From assembly GCA_036394195.1 (NCBI GenBank), contig DASWFO010000335.1, positions 1 through 64,000 of the forward strand: DNA of 64,000 nucleotides, read 5' to 3'. This DNA comes from DATJPD01 sp036394195. GTDB taxonomy: Bacteria > Pseudomonadota > Alphaproteobacteria > CACIAM-22H2. A program made the position numbers and the translations under genes. A model generated the notes under the pieces. That model ran no database searches, was not told the DNA's origin, and worked only from the letters and a program-made list of their open reading frames with translations. Positions 54,376 through 63,244 of this stretch are shown one piece after another; position 1 is the first letter of the stretch; each line of letters starts with the position of its first letter.

Positions 54376-55413
54376 TTATTGCAGCGGCGGAAGCGCGGCG
54401 CCGTGGACGCGCCAATGCGCGTCGAGGGCGGCAATATACCGCTCCCGCTCCGCGTCGCTGAGGAACGCGGCCACGAAGCCGTTTCGCGCCAGCCGATAGA
54501 CGTCGTCCGTGGACAGGCCAAGCGCCGCCTGGATCGCGGCGAAATTCTTGGTCATGTAGCCGTCGAAATAGGACGGATCGTCCGAGTTGACGGTCACGCA
54601 CAGCCCGGCTTTGAGCAGCCGCCCGAGATTGTGCGCGGCAAGATCCGGAAAGACGCGCAGCTTCACATTCGAGATCGGGCACACGGTGAGCGGGATTCCG
54701 GATTTCGCCAGTCGCGTGACCAGGGCCGGGTCCTCTTCGCACCGCACCCCGTGGTCGATGCGGTCGACCTTCAGCACATCGACCGTGTCGGCGACGTAAG
54801 ACGCAGGGCCTTCCTCGCCGGCATGTGCCATCGTCTTCCAGCCAAGGTCGCGGGCGCGGGCGAAGACGCGGGCGAATTTCTGGGGCGGGTTGCCGACCTC
54901 CGGCCCGCCGAGTCCGATGCCGGCGATGCGGTCGCGAAACGGCAGCGCCTCCTCCACCGCCGCAAACGCATCCTCCTCCGGATATTGCCGTTGGAACCCG
55001 ATGATCAGGCGCGTGCTCATCTTGAGGTTGCGCTCGGCGTCCTTTAGCGCCGCGTCGATTCCGCGAAACATCGCCTGGAATGGAACGCCGCGGCGGGTAT
55101 GCGCCTGCGGGCTGATGAACACCTCGGTGTGCACGACGTTGTCCTCGCGAACCCGCGCGCAATAGGCCGCGGTCATGTCGTGGAAGTCCTCTTCTGTCAG
55201 CAGCACCGTGAGGCCGGCGTAGTAGATGTCGAGGAAGCTCTGAAGATTCGTGAAGTTGTAGGCCGCCCGCAGTTCCGCCTCGCTGCCGTACTTGAGGGCG
55301 ATGCGGTTTCGCCGCGCCAGCTTGAACATGAGATCGGGCTCGATGGAGCCTTCGAGATGCATGTGCAGCTCGGCTTTCGGCATTTTTTCAATCAGAGCGT
55401 TCGGTGACGGCAA
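54376..55413 (-). CDS. Adenine deaminase (ADA-type)
   Basis: 345 residues, converts adenine to hypoxanthine and ammonia. Metal ligands: MPKAELHMHLEGSIEPD (His pair), MAHAGEEGP (His), RIDHGVRCEED, VNSDDPSYF (Asp). Segments LDIYYAGLTVLLTEEDFHDMT, VHTEVFISPQAHTRRGV and LTVCPISNVKLRVF match the bacterial adenine deaminase subgroup better than adenosine deaminase. A TTG start at 55413 is used because GGGGGAG is 8 nt upstream and the length then fits; the in-frame ATG at 55383 is right before the metal motif. Divergent from the importer at 55528. Confidence 0.85.
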   Translation of the reverse strand: MPSPNALIEKMPKAELHMHLEGSIEPDLMFKLARRNRIALKYGSEAELRAAYNFTNLQSFLDIYYAGLTVLLTEEDFHDMTAAYCARVREDNVVHTEVFISPQAHTRRGVPFQAMFRGIDAALKDAERNLKMSTRLIIGFQRQYPEEDAFAAVEEALPFRDRIAGIGLGGPEVGNPPQKFARVFARARDLGWKTMAHAGEEGPASYVADTVDVLKVDRIDHGVRCEEDPALVTRLAKSGIPLTVCPISNVKLRVFPDLAAHNLGRLLKAGLCVTVNSDDPSYFDGYMTKNFAAIQAALGLSTDDVYRLARNGFVAAFLSDAERERYIAALDAHWRVHGAALPPLQ

Positions 55414-55450
55414 GGCGCGGACTCCCCCGATTGTGCAAGCGTCTGGCGGT

Positions 55451-55466
55451 TGGCACGGAACGTGCT
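55451..55466 (+). promoter_or_regulatory. Sigma54 (-24/-12) promoter of the importer operon
   Basis: TGGCACG-GAAC-GTGCT matches the RpoN consensus TGGCACG-N4-TTGCW in all but one base, with the GG and GC 12 nt apart. Transcription would begin about 55477, some 50 nt before the receptor ATG at 55528. RpoN promoters commonly serve nitrogen-scavenging genes. The activator (NtrC-type) site was not found. Confidence 0.65.
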
Positions 55467-55527
55467 AAACTTTTTTAACGCCGAACTCAATGTGAAACAC
55501 ATAAGTCCGGCAAAGAGGGGGAGAAGA

Positions 55528-56640
55528 ATGACCGTGTTTCGCCGATTGATCCCGGGGCTTCTGGCGGCCGCGACTGCGCTGTGGTTTGCGCAGCCAGCGC
55601 TCAGCGACGACAGCATTGCCCAGGCAAAGCCGCTGAAGAAGGTGCGCATCGCGGTGGGCACGACGAATCTGAACGTCGGCTATCCGTGGCTGACCCTGCC
55701 CCTCGATCTCGGCTACTGGAAGGACGAGGGCTACGATGTCGAGGTGCTGCCGGTTGGCGCGTCGCTGCAGGCCCTGCAGCAGATGGTCGCCGGCAACGCC
55801 GAGTTCGCCCAGCTGAACTCGAGCGTGGTCATCCAGGCCAACGTCGTGAACGACATCCCGGCGCGCGTGGTGATGAACAACGGGGTCATCGACTGGTCGA
55901 TCTCCGTTCTCGACCAGGGCCCGATCAAGGATGTGAAGGACCTCAAAGGCAAGACGGTGGGCGTGTTCAGTCTCGCTACCGGCGGCGTGTTCTTCATGAA
56001 GTCCTATTTCCGCGCCAGCGGGATGGATCCCGAGAAGGACGTCGGCATGGTCGCGGTCGGTCTCGGCGCACCGCCGGTCGACGCGTTGCAGACGAACAAA
56101 GTCCAGGGCCTGCTGTTCTGGGCGGCGGCCCAGGCGACGTTCGAGAACGCCGGCCTCAAGCTGCGCTACCTGATCGGGCCGGACTGGCGGACCTATCCCG
56201 ATTTCACGTTTTCGACGCTGAAGAAGACCATCGACAGCGACCCGGCCATGGTCGAGGCGATTGCCCGCGGTGCCGCCAAGGCGTCGGAGTTCGTCTTCGC
56301 CAACCCGGACTGCGCGCGGCAGCTGCATTGGAAGTACTGGCCGAGCACCAAGCCCACCGGCGCCGACGAGGCGACCTTGATCAAGGCGGACATGAAAAAC
56401 CAGCAGGCGCAGCTCGACTCGATGCGCGACGCACACGCCATGAACGGCGGCAAGCTGTGGGGCAACGCCACACCCGAGGCTTATGGCCGCATCCAGCGCT
56501 TCATGCTCGAGGCGAAGCAGATCGAGAAGGAACTCCCGCCGCAGACCTACATGAACGGAATTCCCGGCCTCTACGAGAAGATCAACAATTTCGACGCCAA
56601 TGCGGTGCGCGCCCAGGCCGCGAGCTGTCCGGTCCAGTAG
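55528..56640 (+). CDS. ABC transporter receptor, NitT/TauT (NMT1-like)
   Basis: 370-residue receptor. Signal peptide TVFRRLIPGLLAAATALWFAQPALS; mature KKVRIAVGTTNLNVGYPWLTLPLDLGYWKDEGYDVEV is the NMT1/THI5-like opening, with QQMVAGNAEFAQLNSSV and GVFSLATGGVFFMKSYF as later motifs. This subgroup binds planar N-compounds such as pyrimidine precursors or sulfonates/nitriles in known cases; the ligand here is unknown. GGGGG-AGAA ribosome site before the ATG. It heads an operon with ATPase and permease behind the sigma54-type promoter. Confidence 0.88.
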   Translation: MTVFRRLIPGLLAAATALWFAQPALSDDSIAQAKPLKKVRIAVGTTNLNVGYPWLTLPLDLGYWKDEGYDVEVLPVGASLQALQQMVAGNAEFAQLNSSVVIQANVVNDIPARVVMNNGVIDWSISVLDQGPIKDVKDLKGKTVGVFSLATGGVFFMKSYFRASGMDPEKDVGMVAVGLGAPPVDALQTNKVQGLLFWAAAQATFENAGLKLRYLIGPDWRTYPDFTFSTLKKTIDSDPAMVEAIARGAAKASEFVFANPDCARQLHWKYWPSTKPTGADEATLIKADMKNQQAQLDSMRDAHAMNGGKLWGNATPEAYGRIQRFMLEAKQIEKELPPQTYMNGIPGLYEKINNFDANAVRAQAASCPVQ

Positions 56641-56699
56641 CGGTGCAGAGTGTCGAAACTACCCAGCGCGGCGCCGGCGGCGTTGCGGGAACCAGTGCC

Positions 56700-57476
56700 A
56701 TGGCGCGGGTCGTCGCGGTCTCGCATCTGGACAAGATCTACAAGACGCTCGAAGGGGCCGACATCGAGGCCTTGAAGAACGTAAGTTTCGCGATCGGGGA
56801 GGGCGAGTTCGTCACCGTCGTGGGGCCGAGCGGCTGCGGCAAGACCACGCTCCTGAAGATCCTGGCCGGAATCCTCAGGCGCAGTGCCGGAGACGTCCGG
56901 CTGCGCGGCAAGGCCGTGGATGGGCCCAGCCGCGACGTCGGCGTCGTGTTCCAGTCGCCGGTGCTGTTGCCGTGGCGGACGGTGCTGCAGAACGTCATGC
57001 TGCCAATCGAGCTCCAGCAGCGCGACCGCGCCGCCTTCGAGCGCCGGGCCCGCGACTACATCAAGCTCGTCGGCCTGCAGGGCTTCGAGCAGAAATATCC
57101 GAACGAGCTCTCGGGCGGGATGCAGCAGCGCGTCGGGATCTGCCGGGCGCTGGTCCACGATCCCGCGTTCCTGCTCATGGACGAGCCGTTCGGGGCGCTC
57201 GATGCCATGACGCGCGAAACGATGAATCTCGAGCTGCTGCGCATCTGGGACGAGAGCCGCAAGACCGTCCTCCTGGTCACCCACAGCATCCCCGAGGCGG
57301 TGTTCCTCGCCGACCGGGTGATCGTCATGTCGCCGCGGCCCGGCCGCATCACCGAGATCATCGGCGTCGACCTGCCGCGTCCGCGACAATTGGCGATGAT
57401 CAACTCGGCGCATTTCGGCGGCTATGTCGAGGCCATCCGCCGGCATTTCCAGGCGCAGGGAGGGCTCGACGGATGA
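56700..57476 (+). CDS. ABC transporter ATPase, NitT/TauT type
   Basis: 258 residues from ATG 56700; a GTG at 56643, 2 nt after the receptor stop, would add 19 residues and cannot be excluded. Walker A GPSGCGKTT, Q-loop VVFQSPVLLPWRTV, signature LSGGMQQRVGICRAL, Walker B FLLMDEPFGALDA, H-loop VTHSIPEA. Closely similar in plan to the ATPase at 34124. It overlaps the permease by ATGA (57473-57476). Confidence 0.9.
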   Translation: MARVVAVSHLDKIYKTLEGADIEALKNVSFAIGEGEFVTVVGPSGCGKTTLLKILAGILRRSAGDVRLRGKAVDGPSRDVGVVFQSPVLLPWRTVLQNVMLPIELQQRDRAAFERRARDYIKLVGLQGFEQKYPNELSGGMQQRVGICRALVHDPAFLLMDEPFGALDAMTRETMNLELLRIWDESRKTVLLVTHSIPEAVFLADRVIVMSPRPGRITEIIGVDLPRPRQLAMINSAHFGGYVEAIRRHFQAQGGLDG

Positions 57477-58279
57477 CGCTCCGCCGCCTCGTTCTGGCCA
57501 TCCGTCAACGGCCAGAAGTGCCGCTGTCGCTGGTCCTGTTCGTCGCCAGCGTCGGCGGATGGGAGCTCGCCGTCCGCGTCTTCGAAATCCCGAAGATCGT
57601 CGTCCCGGCGCCGTCGGCCGTCGCCATGGCGTTGTGGCAGATCAGCCAAAGCGGCGACCTGCTGAAGCACTTTGCCATCACGTTCTACGAGACCATGGCC
57701 GGTTTCGTGGTCGGCGCGCTGTTCGGGCTCGCGACTGGCGCGCTGGTCGCCCAGTTCCCGCTGCTCGAGCGCACCCTCTATCCCTACATCGTCGCCTTCC
57801 AGACCTTGCCGAAAGTCGCGATCGCCCCGATCATCGTCATCTGGTTCGGCTATGGCGTGACCTCGAAAATCGTGATCACGGCGACCATCGCGTTCTTCCC
57901 GCTGCTCGCCAACACCATCGTCGGCTTGCGCGCCGTGCCGCAGGACCAGGTCGAGCTCATGGTGGCGTTCACCGCCACCCGCTGGCAGGTCTTCCGCAAG
58001 GCGCGGCTGCCGCAGGCGCTGCCCTATATCTTCGTCGGCCTCGACGTGGCCATTGTGCTGTCGGTGATCGGCGCCATCGTCGGCGAGTTCGTCGGCTCGC
58101 AGGCCGGGCTCGGCTACCTGATCATGCAGAAGAACTTCAACATGGACATGTCGGGCGTGTTCGCAATCCTCATCATCCTCTCGCTCATGGGCATCGGGCT
58201 GCATATGGCAGTCAATGCGATCCAGCGGCGGGTCGTCTTCTGGATGGAGAGCGCCACCGACCGGGTCATGGGCGCGTAA
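57473..58279 (+). CDS. ABC transporter permease, NitT/TauT type
   Basis: 268 residues, about six TM helices (first: VPLSLVLFVASVGGWELAV). The EAA loop is near VGEFVGSQAGLGYLIMQ. KVAIAPIIVIWFGYGVTSKIV is a standard BPD_transp_1 segment. It forms the importer with the genes at 55528 and 56700 and lacks the Pro-rich N-terminus seen in the permease at 34887. Confidence 0.9.
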   Translation: MTLRRLVLAIRQRPEVPLSLVLFVASVGGWELAVRVFEIPKIVVPAPSAVAMALWQISQSGDLLKHFAITFYETMAGFVVGALFGLATGALVAQFPLLERTLYPYIVAFQTLPKVAIAPIIVIWFGYGVTSKIVITATIAFFPLLANTIVGLRAVPQDQVELMVAFTATRWQVFRKARLPQALPYIFVGLDVAIVLSVIGAIVGEFVGSQAGLGYLIMQKNFNMDMSGVFAILIILSLMGIGLHMAVNAIQRRVVFWMESATDRVMGA

Positions 58280-58284
58280 GCGAT

Positions 58285-58298
58285 TGACCATCCGGTCA
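58285..58298. promoter_or_regulatory. TGACC-ATCC-GGTCA inverted repeat
   Basis: Perfect 5-bp arms in the 78-nt gap between the permease gene and the 2OG oxygenase gene, about 60 nt before the latter. TTGACC-N4-GGTCA resembles the site near 63220, so one regulator may bind both. Confidence 0.35.
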
Positions 58299-58357
58299 GA
58301 TGGAAATGGCGGCCGCTCCGGCTTGGCGCTAGACTAGCCGCAATATCAGGAGTCCCC

Positions 58358-59350
58358 ATGAGCGCAGCCCCACGCCCCGCGACCCGCGACGAAGTGCCGG
58401 TTCTGGACCTGACACCGCTCAACCGTGGCGAGACCCTGTCCGGCCTCGCCCGCGAGTTGCGCCGCGCCTGCGAGACCATCGGCTTCTTCTACATCGCCAA
58501 TCACGGCGTGCCGCAGGCGGTGGTCGACAATGTGTTCGACGCGACGCGGCGCTATTTCGCGCTGCCGTTGGCTGACCGCATGAAGCTGCGCATCGATGAG
58601 CGCTTCCTGCGCGGCTTCATGCCGCAGGGCATCAACCAGCACCCGGGCTATGCCGCGGATCTGAAGGAGAGTTTCGAATTCGCCCTGGACCTGCCGCTGG
58701 ACGATCCGGACGTCGTCGCGGGGCTCGCCTTGCACGGGCCGAACCGCTGGCCGCCGGAATATCCGTGGCTGCGGCAGGCGGCGGAAGCCTATTTCGACGC
58801 GACCATGGCGCTGGGCAAGCGGCTGCTGCGTGTCTTTGCCGTGAGCCTCGATCTCGAGGAAGGCTTTTTCCTGCAGTTCTGCAAGAAGCCGATGGTCCAG
58901 AGCCGCCTGTTCCACTACCCGCCGCAGCCGCCGGTGCTCGACGAGAAGGCCTTCGGCGTGGCCCCCCATTCCGATTACGGCATGGTCACGCTCCTGACCC
59001 AGGATCCGATCGGCGGGCTCGAGCTGCGCAAGCGCGACGGCGAGTGGATCGGCGCCCCGTTCATCGACGGGACGTTCGTGATCAATCTCGGCGACATGTT
59101 CAAGGTGTGGACGAACGACCTCTACGTGTCGAATCTGCACCGCGTGGTCAACCGCACCGGCAAGGAACGCTATTCGATCCCGACCTTCTTCAACCTCGAT
59201 TACGACACCCCGGTGGCCTGCCTGCCGAGCTGCCAGTCGGCCGACAACCCGCCGAAGTACAAGCCGATCAAGTCGGGCGACTATCTCGTCAGCCGCTTCC
59301 GCGACGTGCAGAAATACGGAAAGCCGATCCCGGATCAGGCTGCGGAATAG
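58358..59350 (+). CDS. 2-oxoglutarate/Fe(II)-dependent oxygenase (IPNS family)
   Basis: 330-residue oxygenase of the isopenicillin N synthase-like family (N-terminal DIOX_N, LRRACETIGFFYIANHGVP). The Fe ligands are His and Asp in VAPHSDYGMVTLL and a later His in SNLHRVVNR; the 2-oxoglutarate Arg is in KERYSIPTFFN. It hydroxylates or desaturates an unknown small molecule. AGGAG is 5 nt before the ATG. It lies between the nitrogen-type importer and the TRAP transporter and may act on a substrate of either. Confidence 0.9.
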   Translation: MSAAPRPATRDEVPVLDLTPLNRGETLSGLARELRRACETIGFFYIANHGVPQAVVDNVFDATRRYFALPLADRMKLRIDERFLRGFMPQGINQHPGYAADLKESFEFALDLPLDDPDVVAGLALHGPNRWPPEYPWLRQAAEAYFDATMALGKRLLRVFAVSLDLEEGFFLQFCKKPMVQSRLFHYPPQPPVLDEKAFGVAPHSDYGMVTLLTQDPIGGLELRKRDGEWIGAPFIDGTFVINLGDMFKVWTNDLYVSNLHRVVNRTGKERYSIPTFFNLDYDTPVACLPSCQSADNPPKYKPIKSGDYLVSRFRDVQKYGKPIPDQAAE

Positions 59351-59508
59351 GCGCCGTTCGCCCGACAACTACGAGCCGATCCCTGATTTCCCAGCCCCGC
59401 CCAGCCCACTCGGCATGAGATTTGAAGGGAGACCTCCCGGGCCCATGCTCGTGTCTGCGGGAGGGGCCTGCTAGGTTCGGCGGGGTGGCAGTCGGGAGGC
59501 ATGGCGGC

Positions 59509-60063
59509 ATGCGGCGCAATCCAATTCGAAGGATGCTCGATGGTCTTTACTGGACCACCGGCGTCCTGGCCGGCCTGTCGCTGGTCGGCATCTGTATCCT
59601 GATGATGCTGCTGTCGATCGGCCGGGAGGTCGGATTCAACGTCAAAGGCGCGGATGAGATCTCGGCTTGGCTCTGCGCGGCCACGGCCTATCTTGGCATT
59701 GCCTATACGTTCAAGACCGGCGATCTCGTCCGCGTCGGCCTGTTGATCGACCGCCTCAGCCCGGGCGTCCGGTACGCGACCGAGATCGTCGTGCTGGCCG
59801 CGGCGGCGTGCCTCACCGGCTATCTCGCCTACTACACGCTGGACATGGTCTGGGATTCGTTCCGCTTTCACGAGCGGGCCCAAGGCATCATCTCGATCCC
59901 GATCTGGATTCCGCAGCTCGGTCTTTGCGTCGGCGCCGTCGTCCTGTTCATCTCCGTGGTCGATGAGCTGGTGAGGGTCATCGGCGGCGCCAAGCCGTGC
60001 TACGAGCGCGAGCCGCCCAAGACCGTCGAGGAGACGATCGAGCGATTGAGCGAGACGGTGTGA
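59509..60063 (+). CDS. TRAP transporter small permease (DctQ)
   Basis: 184 residues with four TM helices (first: LYWTTGVLAGLSLVGICILMMLL). DEISAWLCAATAYLGIAYTFKTGDLVRVGLLIDRL is the DctQ signature. ATG 59509 is preferred with GGGAGG about 9 nt upstream; an earlier in-frame start lacks support. The large permease follows after 5 nt. Confidence 0.88.
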   Translation: MRRNPIRRMLDGLYWTTGVLAGLSLVGICILMMLLSIGREVGFNVKGADEISAWLCAATAYLGIAYTFKTGDLVRVGLLIDRLSPGVRYATEIVVLAAAACLTGYLAYYTLDMVWDSFRFHERAQGIISIPIWIPQLGLCVGAVVLFISVVDELVRVIGGAKPCYEREPPKTVEETIERLSETV

Positions 60064-60068
60064 CGGCC

Positions 60069-61373
60069 ATGGACAATATCGAGCTGGCGCTGCTTCTGCT
60101 GATCGCGCTCACCGTGCTGTTGATGGGCGGACTGTGGATCGGGCTGTCCCTGCTGGCCACGGGCATTCTGTCGATGCTGGTGATTCCCGACCTGCCGATC
60201 GGGAAAGTCCTGGCCACCAAATTCTGGGACAGCGGCGCGTCCTGGACGCTGGCCGCATTGCCGCTGTTCATCTGGATGGGCGAGATCCTGTTCCGCACCC
60301 GGATGTCGGAAGAGATTTTCCGCGGCCTCTCGCCCTGGCTCGGCTGGCTGCCGGGACGGCTGATGCATGTCAACGTGATCGGCTGCGGAATCTTCGGCTC
60401 GGTCTCCGGATCGTCGGCCGCGACCTGCGCCACGATCGCCAAGATCGCTCTGCCCGAGCTCAAGAAGCGCGGCTACGACGAGGACGTGAGCCTCGGCTCG
60501 CTCGCCGGCGCCGGCACGCTCGGCATTCTGATCCCGCCGTCGATCACCATGGTCGTGTACGCGGTAGCGGCCGACGTCTCCATCATCCAGCTCTTCCTCG
60601 CCGGGTTCCTGCCGGGCTTTCTCGTGATGGCGCTTTACAGCGGCTACATCGTGGTGTGGTCGCTGCTCCATCCCGAGAAGACCCCGCCGATGGACATCCA
60701 CATGACCTTCCGCGAGAAGCTGCGCGAATCGAAGAACCTGATTCCGATCACGCTTCTCATCCTCCTGGTCTGCGCCTCGCTGATCTTCGGCTGGGCCACC
60801 GCCACGGAATGCGCGGCGTGGGGCGTCGTCGGCTCGCTGGCGATCGCGGGGTGGTCGGGCATGCTGACGTGGGACTCATTTTGGGCGAGCGTCATCGGCA
60901 CCGTGCGCGTGAACGCGATGATCATGCTGATCCTGGGCTCGGCGTCCTTCCTCTCGGCGGGCATGGCCTATACCGGAATCCCACGCGGCCTCGCCGAATG
61001 GGTGGCGGGCTTCCATCTGAGCCCCTACGCGCTGATCGCGGCGCTGACGGCGATGTACATCCTTCTCGGCACGGCCCTCGACGGCATTTCGATGATCGTG
61101 CTCACCACGGTGGTGGTCCTGCCGATGATCAAATCGGCGGGCTTTGACCTCGTGTGGTTCGGCATCTTCATGGTCATCGTGATCGAGATGGCGGAGGTCT
61201 CGCCGCCGGTCGGCTTCAACCTGTTCGTGCTGCAAACCATGAGCGGTCGTGACAGCATGGACGTGGCGCGCGCGGCTCTGCCCTTCTTCTTCCTGCTGGT
61301 CGTCGCGGTCGCCATTATCACCGTCTGGCCGGACATCGTGATGATCGTTCCGAAATGGGCTTATCCGGATTGA
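60069..61373 (+). CDS. TRAP transporter large permease (DctM)
   Basis: 434 residues and about 12 TM helices, the ion-driven transport subunit. VLATKFWDSGASWTLAALPLFIWMGEIL, GIFGSVSGSSAATCATIAKIALPELKKRGYDEDVSLGSLAGAGTLGILIPPSI and VIEMAEVSPPVGFNLFVLQ are family motifs (cores SGSSAAT and GILIPPS). With DctQ and the receptor it makes a complete TRAP system for a carboxylate. Confidence 0.92.
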   Translation: MDNIELALLLLIALTVLLMGGLWIGLSLLATGILSMLVIPDLPIGKVLATKFWDSGASWTLAALPLFIWMGEILFRTRMSEEIFRGLSPWLGWLPGRLMHVNVIGCGIFGSVSGSSAATCATIAKIALPELKKRGYDEDVSLGSLAGAGTLGILIPPSITMVVYAVAADVSIIQLFLAGFLPGFLVMALYSGYIVVWSLLHPEKTPPMDIHMTFREKLRESKNLIPITLLILLVCASLIFGWATATECAAWGVVGSLAIAGWSGMLTWDSFWASVIGTVRVNAMIMLILGSASFLSAGMAYTGIPRGLAEWVAGFHLSPYALIAALTAMYILLGTALDGISMIVLTTVVVLPMIKSAGFDLVWFGIFMVIVIEMAEVSPPVGFNLFVLQTMSGRDSMDVARAALPFFFLLVVAVAIITVWPDIVMIVPKWAYPD

Positions 61374-61399
61374 ATACAATTCCAATGGAGGTACGTCGA

Positions 61400-62365
61400 A
61401 TGCGCAAGCTGATCGCCGGAGCCGCTCTGGCTCTTCTCTTCGCCAGCGGCAGCGCCGCCGCGCAGAAATGGAACCTGCCGGCCGGCTACCCGACCTCGAA
61501 CCCGCACACCGAGAATCTCATGCTCTTCGCCGACGACGTCCGCAAGGCGACGGGCGGCAAGCTCGATATCACGGTCCATGCGAACGCCTCGCTGTTCAAG
61601 GTTCCGGAGATCAAGAAGGCGGTGCAGACCGGCCAGGCGCAGGCGGGCGAACTTCTGATGTCGGTTCTCGAGAACGACGACCCGGTGTTTGGGGTCGATG
61701 TGGTCCCGTTCCTCGCCACCAGCTGGGACGATGCCATGAAGCTCTGGAAAGCCAGTAAGCCGGTCGTCGATAAGAAACTGGCGGCCCAGGATTTGAAGCT
61801 GCTCTACGTCGTCGCCTGGCCGCCCCAGGGCCTCTACGCCAACAAGGACGTCAACTCCGTCGATGACATGAAGGGCCTGAAATTCCGCGCCTACAACCCG
61901 GGAACCTCGCGCATCGCGGAGCTGGTCGGCGCGCAACCGATCACCATCCAGGCGGCCGAAGTGGCGCAAGCCGCGGCAACCGGCGTCATGAACTCCTTCA
62001 TTTCGTCCGGTGCCACCGGCTTCGACACCCGCATCTGGGAATCGCTCGACCATTTCTACGACATCCAGGGCTGGCTGCCGAAGAACATGGTCTTCGTGAA
62101 CACGCGCGCCTTCAACTCGCTCGACAAGCCGACCCAGGACGCGCTGCTCAAGGCCGCGGCCGAGGCGGAAACGCGCGGCTGGAAGATGATGCAGGAGAAG
62201 ACCGACTGGTACCTCGCCCAGCTCAAGGAGAAGGGCATGAAAGTGGCGCCGCCGAGCCCCCAGCTCGTCACCGGATTGAAGAAGATCGGCGAAACGTTGA
62301 CCACCGACTGGTCCAAACGCGCCGGCGCGGACGGCGAGGCGATCATCGCCGCCTACAAGAAATAA
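61400..62365 (+). CDS. TRAP transporter receptor (DctP)
   Basis: 321 residues. Signal peptide RKLIAGAALALLFASGSAAAQ; mature KWNLPAGYPTSNPHTENLMLFADDVRKATGGKLDITVHANASLFKVPEIKKAVQTGQAQAGE is a DctP pattern, and GLKFRAYNPGTSRIAELVGAQP holds the conserved Arg that grips the ligand carboxylate. GGAGG is 9 nt before the ATG at 61400. It is the third gene of the TRAP operon. Confidence 0.9.
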   Translation: MRKLIAGAALALLFASGSAAAQKWNLPAGYPTSNPHTENLMLFADDVRKATGGKLDITVHANASLFKVPEIKKAVQTGQAQAGELLMSVLENDDPVFGVDVVPFLATSWDDAMKLWKASKPVVDKKLAAQDLKLLYVVAWPPQGLYANKDVNSVDDMKGLKFRAYNPGTSRIAELVGAQPITIQAAEVAQAAATGVMNSFISSGATGFDTRIWESLDHFYDIQGWLPKNMVFVNTRAFNSLDKPTQDALLKAAAEAETRGWKMMQEKTDWYLAQLKEKGMKVAPPSPQLVTGLKKIGETLTTDWSKRAGADGEAIIAAYKK

Positions 62366-62397
62366 ACGCGGGAGCGCGGATGCGGCGACGCGCTGTC

Positions 62398-63096
62398 CTA
62401 CCGGCCCAGCACGAAGACGGCGTAGCCGTTGTGCCAGTCGCTGTGCTGCTGGTCGATGGCGGGGTATGACTCGTCGAGGGTGGTGCGGATCTCGATCCGG
62501 GTATCGATACGCAAGCCGGTCGCCTTGAGCGCGTCCAGCGTGCCGGCTCGCACCCGTTCCCAGTTCCAGTCGTCGACGATCAGGACCGCGTCGTCGTCGA
62601 GATGCGGTGCCGCCCACGCGATCGCATCCGCATGGTCCTGGTACTCATGCGGGCCGTCGAAGAGATAGACATTGAACGGCCCGAAGAGGCGCAGGTCCAC
62701 GTTGCGGTAGTCCTGGTTCAGGAACGAGATGCGGGCATCCTTCGGATGCGCCATGCCGAGATGGACGAAGAACTGCGCCGCCGGTCCGCCGAACTGTGTG
62801 AAGTTATCGATGGCCAGGGCGGTGATGCCGTCGTTGCCGAAGATCGCGCTGCACAGGGTCGAGCCGGCCCAGCAGCCGACCTCGAGATAGCGCGCGTCCG
62901 CCAGCCGCCCGATCAGCTGGTTGATGAAGATCCGGTAGCGCCGCCCCGACATCCCGGCGAGCTGGAACAGCTTGTCGGGGATTTTCGTCAGGCCGGACTT
63001 CGCGTCGGCCAGGCTGTCCATCACCGCCGTTCCGGCACGGCTTTTGCGACTCACCTGCACCGAAACTTGCGGCGTCATGAGAAGGTCGGAGCTCAT
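62398..63096 (-). CDS. Class I SAM-dependent methyltransferase-like protein
   Basis: 232 residues. ARYLEVGCWAGSTLCSAIFGNDGITALAIDNF is motif I and post-I of a Rossmann methyltransferase, and YLFDGPHEYQDHADAIAWAAPHLDDDAVLIVDDW is like Methyltransf_24 proteins linked to glycan or lipid synthesis. Substrate unknown. ATG 63096 chosen; the frame is open further up to 63162. Convergent with the TRAP receptor gene (32 nt). Confidence 0.75.
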   Translation of the reverse strand: MSSDLLMTPQVSVQVSRKSRAGTAVMDSLADAKSGLTKIPDKLFQLAGMSGRRYRIFINQLIGRLADARYLEVGCWAGSTLCSAIFGNDGITALAIDNFTQFGGPAAQFFVHLGMAHPKDARISFLNQDYRNVDLRLFGPFNVYLFDGPHEYQDHADAIAWAAPHLDDDAVLIVDDWNWERVRAGTLDALKATGLRIDTRIEIRTTLDESYPAIDQQHSDWHNGYAVFVLGR

Positions 63097-63219
63097 CGCC
63101 GGTCCATAATGCCACGGTTTGGCACTCGGGGATAACCCATGACGACATTCGCCTTCGATCATCTGACGCGCGCACCTGCCCGCTTTTTATGGCTGGCGAT
63201 CTATGCTACGCCTTGCCAA

Positions 63220-63235
63220 TTAACCGATTGGTCAA
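63220..63235. promoter_or_regulatory. TTAACC-GATT-GGTCAA inverted repeat before the FAD subunit gene
   Basis: Arms TTAACC and GGTCAA with one mismatch, ending 9 nt before the ATG at 63245 so that a bound protein would cover the start region. A second reading is CCAAT-N6-ATTGG (63216-63231). On the other strand it reads TTGACCAATCGGTTAA, similar to the site at 58285. Confidence 0.4.
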
Positions 63236-63244
63236 GTTGAGCCG

